Positions 1 through 7,928 of a stretch of DNA of 43,783 nt are shown here, piece after piece. A program made the position numbers and the translations under genes. Position 1 is the first letter of the stretch, and each line of letters starts with the position of its first letter. The notes under the pieces were generated by a model. The model was not told where the DNA came from. It saw only the letters and a program-made list of their open reading frames with translations, and did no database searches. Source of the DNA: Thermodesulfobacteriota bacterium (GTDB taxonomy: Bacteria; Desulfobacterota; WTBG01; CAIYCZ01; CAIRTM01); NCBI GenBank assembly GCA_026415325.1, contig JAOAHH010000098.1:1-43783 (forward strand), in the 5' to 3' direction.

Positions 1-223
1 TTACGCGGATTTCTACCCCCAGAACCAACGGCAAGACCGAGCGGGTGATCAAAACCTTGATGAATCTGTGGCATGAAAAAAACCATTGAGTCCTCAGCAC
101 CTCGCAAGACTAAACTAAAACGGTTTTGTTAATTACTATAACACGGTACAGCCTCACAAGGGTATTAATGGTATGACCTTGGAAGAAAAGCAGATTGATT
201 ACTTTTGCCCCGAAAAACTGTAA
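1..223 (+). pseudogene. Transposase 3' remnant (DDE integrase-core), two frameshifts
   Basis: This is the C-terminal end of an IS transposase that enters from the left edge. The first reading frame gives an RTNGKTERVIKTLMNLWHEK segment, typical of the end of an rve/DDE core in IS3- or IS481-like transposases, and stops at 87-89. A second frame gives RFVNYYNTVQPHKGING and ends at 221-223. Taking one A from the A7 run at 76-82 and one T from the T4 run at 124-127 joins both parts into one continuous, family-like C-terminus. So the gene is broken by two +1 homopolymer indels. No terminal inverted repeat was recognised downstream. The family assignment is from motif memory; the exact IS group is uncertain. 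Confidence 0.75.
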
Positions 224-248
224 ACAACACTGGGCTTTTTACACAGAA

Positions 249-674
249 TCATTCAATGTGATGCGCTTCTAAAAACAGAGCCTTAGAAAGTGCAGCAAAA
301 AAATCTTGATATGGTTCGGGATCTTCGACGGTAATAAGATTATACTGGGCATTTGCGCGAACTATCATTTGTTTATCCCCTTTTGGCCGTACGGTAACAG
401 TCATTCTTAAGGAATAGCCTGACCGTTTAGTACCAGATATACTACCAAGGTTTTCGTCTGCCTTATCAATTATAAATCCAAGATCTTGAAGCGTTGCGAT
501 AATAGTACGACAAAGCCTTGTTTTATCTGAGATATCATAACTACGGCTTTGGATGCTCCGGAGCTTTAATTGGGATTCATCGGATTCAAGAATATTTTTC
601 TGTTGATTTGCACAGCCAAAAACCAGAAGCAAAAGAAAACTACTCAGAAATATTTTATTTCTTTTTGCGCTCAC
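249..674 (-). CDS. Predicted lipoprotein, shorter paralogue
   Basis: The 141-residue protein has a signal peptide with a lipobox (LVFGC, acylated Cys21), so it should be a membrane-anchored periplasmic or outer-membrane lipoprotein. The mature part contains a TLQDLGFIIDKADENLGSI segment and ends in YQDFFAALSKALFLEA. Both match the corresponding regions of the next upstream gene, so the two are paralogues. It lacks the hydrophobic alanine/glycine-rich insertion near the middle of that neighbour. It is the last gene of a three-lipoprotein cluster, 12 bases after the preceding stop. I recognise the pattern as one seen in uncharacterised Gram-negative lipoproteins, but no function is known to me. 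Confidence 0.8.
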   Translation of the reverse strand: MSAKRNKIFLSSFLLLLVFGCANQQKNILESDESQLKLRSIQSRSYDISDKTRLCRTIIATLQDLGFIIDKADENLGSISGTKRSGYSLRMTVTVRPKGDKQMIVRANAQYNLITVEDPEPYQDFFAALSKALFLEAHHIE

Positions 675-686
675 AACACCCCTCCA

Positions 687-1220
687 TCATAGTCCTTGTG
701 CCTCAAGAAATACTGATTTTGAGAGCTTTGAAAAAAACTCCTGATAAATTTTTGCATCATGGATGCATTCGTTCTTCACAAGCTGATTTTGTGTGTTCCA
801 GACCATGTGCTGAAATATAATTCTCACTGCAATTCTTTTCTCGTCAAGCGGTCGTGTTGTGAGGGATGCAAAAACTTTTTGGTTTTTGTCGATAGGGGTT
901 GCTACGCCAAAAAGTATTGCCATTGCAACTGCCCCAGCAACCTGCGCTGGATCAGTAACATCCCTGTCGCGAGAAGCTAAAATAACTCCTAAAGATGTTT
1001 CGCTTTCATCTATTTGATACCCTAAATCCTGAAGCAATGCAGCACATGCTGACAAGATCATTTTTTCATCGTTTGTTTCAAAAACGCGAGTTTGAAGCTG
1101 ACGCTCTGCCAAAGATTCAGGTGAGAGCTTTAAAGCATCATGTGGAATAGTCTGGCATGAGAGAATAAAGCAACAAAAAAAGACAAAAGAAAACTGCAAA
1201 AAGTTATTCGGCTGGCGCAT
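687..1220 (-). CDS. Predicted lipoprotein, longer paralogue
   Basis: A 177-residue lipoprotein with signal peptide and lipobox (FILSC, Cys22). After the anchor come an ALLQDLGYQIDESETSLGVI block, a short hydrophobic stretch rich in Ala and Gly (VAGAVAMAILFGVATPID), a beta-rich part, and a C-terminal YQEFFSKLSKSVFLEA block. The first and last blocks recur in the downstream 141-residue paralogue. The gene lies 16 bases after the BamE-like gene and is presumably cotranscribed with both neighbours. Function is unknown; an envelope structural or quality-control role is only a guess from context. Confidence 0.8.
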   Translation of the reverse strand: MRQPNNFLQFSFVFFCCFILSCQTIPHDALKLSPESLAERQLQTRVFETNDEKMILSACAALLQDLGYQIDESETSLGVILASRDRDVTDPAQVAGAVAMAILFGVATPIDKNQKVFASLTTRPLDEKRIAVRIIFQHMVWNTQNQLVKNECIHDAKIYQEFFSKLSKSVFLEAQGL

Positions 1221-1236
1221 GTGCTATCCTACTCTC

Positions 1237-1692
1237 TCAAAATTGACTTGCATGATATGCGAAATCTCTGACCATTTTATTTTCATCAAATTTAATGATT
1301 ACAGTCAGCGTCTTTTGGGTTTTCGATACGGCCCCAGCCGATTTTCCATAATTGCCTGAAGCAAGACCACCCCCACCGACATTGCCACTTGCAGCACCGA
1401 TTAACAAAGCGATGCCGCCTCCAACACTGCTTTGGGAATACGTAACATCAGTTGAAATCTTATCGTAAACCCAAACCTCACGCCCTTGTTCATCGGTTGT
1501 GACTATGTTGGGAGATCCAAGTACGGATGCTACTTCTGCCCCAGACATACCTTTTCTGATTTCTTTTTGAACAATGCCGACAGTCATATTTCGTTCTTGT
1601 TCTCCATGTGTGTCACGATAATGGTCTTGCGCAGAAACACAACCCCATACTGTTACAAACAATAATATTGTTCCTATAATAATTCTTCTCAT
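1237..1692 (-). CDS. BamE/SmpA-OmlA-like lipoprotein
   Basis: I place the start at the ATG at 1692, because an AGGAG ribosome-binding site lies just upstream and the lipobox (TVWGC, Cys18) then sits at a normal position; a start 12 codons earlier has no such site. The mature protein has the SmpA/OmlA signature, with KEIRKGMSGAEVASVLGSP followed by an EVWVY-type strand. This domain is shared with BamE, a small accessory lipoprotein of the BAM complex. After it comes a glycine-rich low-complexity stretch (about residues 90-115) and a final strand. It heads the three-lipoprotein cluster. It may be a BamE-like paralogue, not the housekeeping BamE. Confidence 0.75.
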   Translation of the reverse strand: MRRIIIGTILLFVTVWGCVSAQDHYRDTHGEQERNMTVGIVQKEIRKGMSGAEVASVLGSPNIVTTDEQGREVWVYDKISTDVTYSQSSVGGGIALLIGAASGNVGGGGLASGNYGKSAGAVSKTQKTLTVIIKFDENKMVRDFAYHASQF

Positions 1693-1748
1693 AACAATTG
1701 CTCCTGTTTTATTGTTTTTTGGTTTCATTCTCTATCGAAAGCACACGA

Positions 1749-1777
1749 AGCATAATATCTTTTTTTCTAATGACCAA
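1749..1777 (-). promoter_or_regulatory. Candidate sigma70 promoter of the lipoprotein cluster
   Basis: On the minus strand TTGGTC and TATGCT are separated by 17 bases, about 55 bases upstream of the BamE-like start. Only the -10 box is fairly good, so this is a weak call. Confidence 0.35.
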
Positions 1778-2046
1778 GCACCGGGGAAAAACAAACCGAT
1801 ACATGGAAGCAACAAAGCCCCTGCCGGCTATTGTCCGCTGACAGGAGCTTTTCTTATCTCATGCAACCCCCTTTTGCTTCTATTTCCTAAAAAGTGTGCT
1901 TATCATAAAGCACGTATATTTTTAAAATCAAGAAAATTTTTTACATCTCCCTTTTGTGTGCAACCTGAGATCGGCTCGCCCCGCCGTGCTTGTCTTGTAA
2001 AGGCAAGCTCTCGCAGATGCATAAGGGTAATGAGTATATGTGCTAC
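1778..2046. other. Intergenic region with an imperfect hairpin
   Basis: No convincing gene is seen here. An imperfect inverted repeat (1814-1825 against 1840-1851, 10 of 12 positions pairing) could act as a weak terminator for the sulfotransferase gene, which is read leftwards into this region. T-richness after the stem is modest on both strands. The open frames in this stretch have no ribosome-binding sites and no recognisable protein character. Confidence 0.4.
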
Positions 2047-2076
2047 GCTTTATACTTCACCCTTTACGCTTCACGC
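2047..2076. repeat. Degenerate heptanucleotide tandem repeat
   Basis: On the minus strand the sequence reads as about four 7-base units of the form NNGTGAA/NNRTAAA. The stop codon of the sulfotransferase gene (2064-2066) lies inside the array. A second array of the same type is at 12351-12375. Confidence 0.55.
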
Positions 2077-3233
2077 CTCTCGGTGTCTCTTTCAAACCCG
2101 AACCGATCAAAGATATCTTCGTACTCGCGCACAATGTCTTCGCGGGAAAGGTTAAACTGCTCAAGGGAGTAGCGATGCGCGCTGGTGTAGTTGCGCGCTT
2201 TTGCATGCTCTGCGCGCACCATCTGTTCGTACGCAGGGGAAAAGGAAAGACCAAACCTGCGGTAGAGCTCTTGTACCGTATTTTCAAGGTTTGACATAAG
2301 TTGCGGATAGGAGATCACCATATGCCGCTCAGCAGGCAGTGTTGAAAATTGTTCTAGCGGATACCGGTAATACAGCGCGACAACGCGACGCGCTGCTGCG
2401 TTAATCGTGGTGAACTCAACCGGGGTGTAAAACAGCCTGCTGTATGACTGATACAGACTCAGCACCGAAGGCACAACTTCAAGCGGCGAGCGCACCATGC
2501 AGACAAAGCGCGCATCCGGAAACGTCCGGTTCAAGCACTGTATCATACCGGTGAAAATCGGGTTCTTCGAGAGAAAGCATCTGCCCTTGCCGAATACGTA
2601 CAGATGGCGCTGAACGCATTCGCGGTAAAATCTCATGATGTGCTGTTGTTCGCGCTTGTCAAGTTCTCCGTCAGGATAAAAGTACGGCCACAACTCCTCG
2701 GCAAACGGAAACACAAACACCAGGAGCGCTGATGAAAAAATATGGAACAAAAGCCATACATCCTCTTCTGCCTCGAAGAAACCGATCCGGTGGATACGGT
2801 AAAGTTCTGCCATCTGGTCTCGCTCAAAACGGTGGATAAAACGGGCGCAGGGGCTGCCACACAGCGCGTCGATTCTCCCAAGCATCTGAAACATCTTTTT
2901 CTGAAGGATGGACGGCGCAAACGCAACCTCCCAAAACCGCATCGAGGTAAACTGCTCGCGATCCCGTGCAAGCAGCCGCTGCAAAAATGTGGTGCCGCTG
3001 CGGGGAACGCCGATGATAAACAGCGGCTTCTCGACCTTCACGGTGCGATAGCCGGGAAACAGGATCCGGTCTAAAAGCAGGCCCGTCCAGTTGCACAGCT
3101 CAACGAAAACATAGAGCGGCGCAAGCAGGGCAAGCACTGTAATGCGGCGCAGCGTGAGTTGCGCATTGGTGCCACGCGTCCCAACCAGTGATTTGTACAA
3201 CACCCGAAACAACAACCGAACATTAAACCACAT
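2064..3233 (-). CDS. Sulfotransferase family protein, membrane-anchored
   Basis: The 389-residue product belongs to the PAPS-dependent sulfotransferase fold. The 5'-phosphosulfate-binding loop GVPRSGTTFLQ is at residues 75-85. A VRSPLEVVPSVLSLY segment farther on fits the 3'-phosphate-binding region. Residues about 31-60 are hydrophobic and suggest a membrane anchor or surface helix. The start is the ATG at 3233, preceded by GAGGTG; the open frame runs 24 codons upstream only to a TTG start. Such enzymes transfer a sulfonate group from PAPS to a hydroxyl or amine of a lipid, sugar or peptide. The substrate cannot be inferred. The C-terminus ends in the heptanucleotide repeat. Confidence 0.8.
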   Translation of the reverse strand: MWFNVRLLFRVLYKSLVGTRGTNAQLTLRRITVLALLAPLYVFVELCNWTGLLLDRILFPGYRTVKVEKPLFIIGVPRSGTTFLQRLLARDREQFTSMRFWEVAFAPSILQKKMFQMLGRIDALCGSPCARFIHRFERDQMAELYRIHRIGFFEAEEDVWLLFHIFSSALLVFVFPFAEELWPYFYPDGELDKREQQHIMRFYRECVQRHLYVFGKGRCFLSKNPIFTGMIQCLNRTFPDARFVCMVRSPLEVVPSVLSLYQSYSRLFYTPVEFTTINAAARRVVALYYRYPLEQFSTLPAERHMVISYPQLMSNLENTVQELYRRFGLSFSPAYEQMVRAEHAKARNYTSAHRYSLEQFNLSREDIVREYEDIFDRFGFERDTERREA

Positions 3234-3411
3234 CGTCACCTCAGCATTCTGCACTATATGTATGAAATACCCACATCTTGTCTGCAATGAAAACGTGCAT
3301 CGCAACTCATATATCGTGATTTCTCATGCGCAAGCCGTTTTTATAAGGCAAAATCTCAAGCCACCACAGCACAATCACGCTTCCCCGCATGAGCGCCACC
3401 GTTGCACATGC

Positions 3412-5271
3412 TCATGCGGTCAGCTTTTCCAGTTCCTTCTGCCGCGCATCAAATGCGGCTTTCTGCCGTTCAAACATATCCATCACCTGTTCAAGCTCCT
3501 CAAACAAGCTATCAAGCGCCGCTCTGCAGGCATGGATGGCTTGGGCAAGGTGCGCAATGCGAGCAGCATCATGCGCCTGCGACGCCTTCTGCATGGCTTC
3601 GCCGCTTGCCTGCAGTTCCTGTTCGCGCTCATGAATCTGGCGTTCAAGTTGTGCAATCCGCTCCTCAAGGGGTTTCAGCGCCCGAGAGCGCTCGGAGAAA
3701 AAATCCGATCGAAGCCGCCGAATGTCCTTTTTGGTGAGTTTGTTCGGCCGGGCAGCTGTATCGACCTGTTCAGCCGCGTCTTGTGCTTCATCGATCCAGC
3801 CGCAGCGCTCAAGGAAGTCCTGATACCTTCCTTCAAATATTGTTGTTCGGTTTGCCTGAAACACGATGAGCCGTTCGGCAAGCGCATGCAACAGCATTTC
3901 ATTGTGCGTCACAAGCACCACAGCACCGTCAAAGCTGTCAAGCGCGGCGAGCAGGGCATCACTTGAGTCCATATCAAGATGATTGGTCGGCTCATCAAGC
4001 AGCAGCACATTCACCGGCGTTGCTAAAATCTTCCCCAGCATCACCCTGCTCTTTTCGCCGCCCGACAGCACGCCGATCTTTTTTAGCGCCGCATCGCCTT
4101 CAAACAGCATGGCGCCGGCAATATCGCGTGCCATCTGCAGCGTTACATCGGGATGGGAACACATAATCTCCTGCTCAACGCTCCGCGCCGGGTCAAGGCG
4201 TGTGATGTTCGTCTGCTCGAAAAAACCGATTGCCGTCGCAGGGTGGCGGATAACCTCACCCGTCAGGGGCTGCAAAACGCCGGCAAGCACCTTCAGGAGC
4301 GTTGTTTTGCCTTTGCCGTTACCGCCGATAATGCAAATGCGGTCGCCCCTGCCGATATTGAAATTCAGATCTGAAAAAAGCATGCGCCCCGGTTCATAGC
4401 CGAACGAGACGTTGCGCACACTCATGACATGGCGCGCCGTGCACGGAGAACTGCGAAACGAAAAATCAAGCGTTTTCATCTTCTCCAGTTTTGGCCGATT
4501 CCCCATCTTCTCAAGCAGTTTCACCCGCGACTGCACAAGGTTTGCAAGCCGTGCCTTTGCCCGAAACCGGCTGATAAACAGCTCTATCTCCCGCCGCCGG
4601 CGCTCGTCATTGAGCCGGGTTTTTTCATACACCTCTTCTTCCTGTGCGATCTGCGCATAATACTTGTCGGTGGTTCCTGCGATTTTCCGCACCCGGCATC
4701 GGTGAATGCCGACGATATGCGTGACGATTCTGTCCATAAAGCTTCGGTCATGGGTGACGAGGATAAGCTCACCCGGCCACGTGCAGAGAAACTTTTCAAT
4801 CCAGCGGATCGAGGTAATGTCAAGATAATTGGTCGGCTCATCAAGCAGCAGCATGTCGGGCTCGCCGACCAGCACCTTGGCAAGATTGAGCCTGACCTGA
4901 AACCCTCCGGAAAACGACCACGGATCGCGCAGCATGTCCTCACGTGAAAACCCAAGCCCGGCAAGAATCCGCTCAACCTTCCAGCGCTGATGCGCTTCCT
5001 CATGACGCAAACCCTTCATTGCCTCGGCAAGCACGCTTTCCCGGTCAAACGCAATGTGCTGCTGCACGTAGCCGATCCGGTAGTTGCGCGGGATGGTAAT
5101 CGTGCCCTCGTCATAATGCTCCTCGCCGACAATCATGCGCAGCAGCGTTGTCTTGCCGTGTCCGTTACGCCCGACAAGGCCGATGCGCTCGCGCGCATTG
5201 ACCCGGAAACTGATATGGTCAAACAGCGTTTGGCTGCCGTAGCGTTTTGTGAGGTTCTCGATGGTGATCAT
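3412..5271 (-). CDS. ABC-F family ATPase
   Basis: The 619-residue protein has two ABC domains and no membrane segments, the layout of ABC-F translation factors (Uup/EttA/YbiT/YdiF group). Domain 1 has Walker A GRNGHGKTT (34-42), signature SFSGGFQVRL and Walker B LLLDEPTNYLD. Domain 2 has Walker A GGNGKGKTT, signature LSGGEKSRVML and Walker B LLLDEPTNHLD. Between them is a charged helical linker, the P-site tRNA interaction motif in this family. After domain 2 comes a roughly 100-residue, Gln/Glu/Arg-rich coiled-coil tail, as in Uup or YdiF types. Start at the ATG at 5271 gives the usual MITIENLTKRYG opening; no strong ribosome-binding site is seen. The 273-base upstream gap is shared with divergent cysM and shows no clear promoter. 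The ribosomal role is inferred from the family. Confidence 0.92.
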   Translation of the reverse strand: MITIENLTKRYGSQTLFDHISFRVNARERIGLVGRNGHGKTTLLRMIVGEEHYDEGTITIPRNYRIGYVQQHIAFDRESVLAEAMKGLRHEEAHQRWKVERILAGLGFSREDMLRDPWSFSGGFQVRLNLAKVLVGEPDMLLLDEPTNYLDITSIRWIEKFLCTWPGELILVTHDRSFMDRIVTHIVGIHRCRVRKIAGTTDKYYAQIAQEEEVYEKTRLNDERRRREIELFISRFRAKARLANLVQSRVKLLEKMGNRPKLEKMKTLDFSFRSSPCTARHVMSVRNVSFGYEPGRMLFSDLNFNIGRGDRICIIGGNGKGKTTLLKVLAGVLQPLTGEVIRHPATAIGFFEQTNITRLDPARSVEQEIMCSHPDVTLQMARDIAGAMLFEGDAALKKIGVLSGGEKSRVMLGKILATPVNVLLLDEPTNHLDMDSSDALLAALDSFDGAVVLVTHNEMLLHALAERLIVFQANRTTIFEGRYQDFLERCGWIDEAQDAAEQVDTAARPNKLTKKDIRRLRSDFFSERSRALKPLEERIAQLERQIHEREQELQASGEAMQKASQAHDAARIAHLAQAIHACRAALDSLFEELEQVMDMFERQKAAFDARQKELEKLTA

Positions 5272-5544
5272 ACGTTCATGCAGAGATCGAGCGCATAAAA
5301 CTTGCTGCTCGTAACCAACGAACACCGATCAGTAACAAGCAGGAACCGGATAACAATATTCTCTCTGATCGCTCTTCTTGCTTCGCTCACTGTTCATCGC
5401 TTATGCGTTGTGCTCTCTTCACTGCAACACATGCAACAGAATAGAAAAATACAACGAGACAAGCCTAAAAAACACACTTGCAAAATCGCCTCGTTTTTTC
5501 TTTAATAAGTTTTAACCTGATATCCTCCGTAAAGGAAAACCGCC

Positions 5545-6462
5545 ATGAGCGTTATCGACTGTATCGGCAATACACCGCTTGTTGAACTCACGCGGATATG
5601 GAATCCCGATAAAACCGGCGTACGCATTCTTGCAAAGCTTGAAGGCGCAAATCCAGGCGGTTCGGTGAAAGACCGGCCTGCCCTTTTCATGCTCAAAACA
5701 GCAATAGCGTCGGGCGAATTAACGCCAGAGAAAACTATTCTTGAGCCGACTTCGGGCAATACTGGTATCGGCATGGCAATGATCGCCGCAGCGCTTGGCT
5801 ACCGTATAAAATTGATTATGCCTGCCTGCGTCAGTCAGGAACGTCGCGGCATCCTGATCGCGCTCGGCGCAGAGCTGGAGCTCACCCCCGGATGCGATAA
5901 AACCGACGGTGCCATACTGAGAGCGCATCATATCATGGAGCACTTCGGCGATAAATATTACATGCCCAATCAATTTGCAAATCCTGCCAACTGGCGGTCG
6001 CACTACGAAACGACCGCACCGGAAATCATCCGCGACACCCGTGGCTCGGTCGATGCGTTCGTTGCCGGCATGGGGACCACGGGAACCCTTATGGGCTGCG
6101 CCCGGTATTTCCACGAGCACAAACCGAATGTCGAGGTGGTGGGTATTGAGCCGACCATCAACCATCGTATTCAGGGACTAAAAAACATGCAGGAGTCGAT
6201 TGTGCCCGCAATCTACGATCCGAAGCTGCTCAGCCGCAAAATCATCTGCACCGACGATCAGGCATTTGAGACCTTCCGCGATCTGGCGTTGCGCGAGGGG
6301 CTGTTCTGCGGCCTGAGCAGCGGGGCTGCGCTCTGGGGCGCCATGGAGGTTGCCCGTGACCTGCCGCGCGGATCAACCGTCGTGGTGGTATTCCCGGACC
6401 GCGGTGATCGGTATCTCTCGACCGAAGCATTTCGCTCGGTGTGCGCGCTGTGCCCACCGTAG
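5545..6462 (+). CDS. cysM: O-acetylserine sulfhydrylase / cysteine synthase
   Basis: The 305-residue enzyme is a fold-type II PLP protein of the CysK/CysM family, making cysteine from O-acetylserine (or O-phosphoserine) and sulfide. The PLP lysine is Lys42 in GGSVKDRPA. The phosphate-interacting loop EPTSGNTGIG follows, and GMGTTGTLMG is the second phosphate-binding loop. The length and the C-terminal CALCPP ending resemble the short CysM-like forms. The start is supported by an AAAGGA site upstream. It is the only plus-strand gene in the first 24 kb and stands alone between divergent ABC-F and convergent trmFO, whose stop is 6 bases away. CysK and CysM cannot be firmly separated by eye. Confidence 0.9.
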   Translation: MSVIDCIGNTPLVELTRIWNPDKTGVRILAKLEGANPGGSVKDRPALFMLKTAIASGELTPEKTILEPTSGNTGIGMAMIAAALGYRIKLIMPACVSQERRGILIALGAELELTPGCDKTDGAILRAHHIMEHFGDKYYMPNQFANPANWRSHYETTAPEIIRDTRGSVDAFVAGMGTTGTLMGCARYFHEHKPNVEVVGIEPTINHRIQGLKNMQESIVPAIYDPKLLSRKIICTDDQAFETFRDLALREGLFCGLSSGAALWGAMEVARDLPRGSTVVVVFPDRGDRYLSTEAFRSVCALCPP

Positions 6463-6468
6463 CGGGTT

Positions 6469-7791
6469 TTAGCAGTCTGTCTTCGTTTTCCCAATCCACT
6501 GTGCAATATCCTCAAGCGCACGCTGCGCAAGAAGGCGTTTCCTGTCGTTACGGAACACACGACCAGACAACTTCGGAAGCAGCCCGAAGTTTGCGTTCAT
6601 CGGTTGAAAATGAGCATCGTCCGATTCAGTAATAAAGGCAAGCAGTGCGCCGATCATCGTGCTCGGCGGTGGCACAAGTGGATCCTTGTTCGCTACATAC
6701 CTGCTCGCCTGAATTCCGGCAACAAGCCCAATTGCTGTTGACTCGCAGTACCCTTCAACACCGGTGATCTGGCCTGCAAAAAAGATTCGGGGCTGCGTTT
6801 TAAGCTGCATGGTCTTGAGCAGCAGACGCGGCGCATTGATAAATGTATTTCGGTGCAGGCTGCCGTAACGTGCAAATGTAGCCTGCTCAAGCCCCGGAAT
6901 CAGCGCAAACACGCGTTTCTGCTCCGACCACGTGAGCCGCGTTTGACAACCGACAAGGCTGTACAGTGTTGCCTCCTGATTTTCCTGTCGAAGTTGCACG
7001 ACTGCATACGGCTGCTCACCGGTTACCGGATCAATGAGACCGACCGGTTTGAGCGGCCCATGGGCAAGCGTTTCTTTCCCCCGCTCCGCCATGACCTCGA
7101 TCGGCATACAGCCTTCAAAAGGAATCAACGTTTCAAACTCCCGCAGCGGCACCTTCTGTGCCCCAAGTAGCGCCTCGATAAAGGCATAGTACTGTTCGCG
7201 CGTCATCGGACAATTAAGATAATCAGGGCCTGCTTTATCGTAGCGGGATGCGGCAAACATTCGGGTGCGGTCGATGGAATCTGCTTCGACGATCGGCGAG
7301 ATGGCATCGTGAAAGTAGAGAAAGCGGCTGCCCACAAGCTCCTGCAGCCGCTCGGCAAGTGCATCAGAGGTCAGCGGTCCGGTAGCCACGATCACCACGC
7401 CCTGGTCTGGAAGATCGCGCACCTCACCCCGCACAACCGTGATAGCGGGGTGATGTGTCACGGCTTCGGTTACCGCGCGCGCAAACCGTTCCCGATCAAC
7501 CGCAAGCGCGCCGCCTGCCGGAACCCGCATGCGATCGGCCTGCGCAAGGATCAAGGAACCGCAGAGCCGCAGTTCCTGTTTTAAAAGTCCTGAGGCATTT
7601 TCAATGCTCTCGGCTTTGAGAGAATTGCTACACACAAGTTCGGCCAGATACGGTGTGCGGTGCGCGGGTGAAAAACGCTCGGGCCTCATTTCATGCAGCG
7701 TCACCCGGCAGCCGCGCAGGGCAGCCTGCCACGCTGCTTCGCATCCGGCAAGTCCACCGCCGATAACAGTGAGCCGCATATCCGGTGCCAT
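6469..7791 (-). CDS. trmFO: tRNA (uracil-54-C5)-methyltransferase, folate/FAD-dependent
   Basis: The 440-residue flavoprotein (Gid/TrmFO) uses methylene-tetrahydrofolate and reduced FAD to make ribothymidine at position 54 of tRNA. The N-terminal Rossmann motif is [12 protein letters not shown]. The family blocks [15 protein letters not shown] (with one functional Cys) and [13 protein letters not shown] (with the second conserved Cys) are all present. The ATG at 7791 has an AAGGA site about nine bases upstream. It follows topA on the same strand after 137 bases and may be cotranscribed with dprA-topA. Length is normal for the family. Confidence 0.95.
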   Translation of the reverse strand: MAPDMRLTVIGGGLAGCEAAWQAALRGCRVTLHEMRPERFSPAHRTPYLAELVCSNSLKAESIENASGLLKQELRLCGSLILAQADRMRVPAGGALAVDRERFARAVTEAVTHHPAITVVRGEVRDLPDQGVVIVATGPLTSDALAERLQELVGSRFLYFHDAISPIVEADSIDRTRMFAASRYDKAGPDYLNCPMTREQYYAFIEALLGAQKVPLREFETLIPFEGCMPIEVMAERGKETLAHGPLKPVGLIDPVTGEQPYAVVQLRQENQEATLYSLVGCQTRLTWSEQKRVFALIPGLEQATFARYGSLHRNTFINAPRLLLKTMQLKTQPRIFFAGQITGVEGYCESTAIGLVAGIQASRYVANKDPLVPPPSTMIGALLAFITESDDAHFQPMNANFGLLPKLSGRVFRNDRKRLLAQRALEDIAQWIGKTKTDC

Positions 7792-7928
7792 AGATGGTAT
7801 TCCTTATCCGCACGAACCTTTGGTTATTCTTGTAGGCGACCTGAAACAGTGCTTCGGTGGCACAAGTGGTCTCTGGTTTGTTGGCATCGGGCTCGCTGAA
7901 AGAAATTCAAAAACACTGCGTTGCCCGT

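Noticed and set aside
3142-3966. 274-codon plus-strand frame opposite the ABC-F gene end
   Set aside because: Cysteine/histidine-rich shadow composition; the opposite strand has a clear ABC-F coiled-coil tail and the sulfotransferase start.
5302-5505. 67-codon plus-strand frame upstream of cysM as a leader peptide
   Set aside because: No ribosome-binding site and no amino-acid run typical of attenuation; composition looks non-coding.
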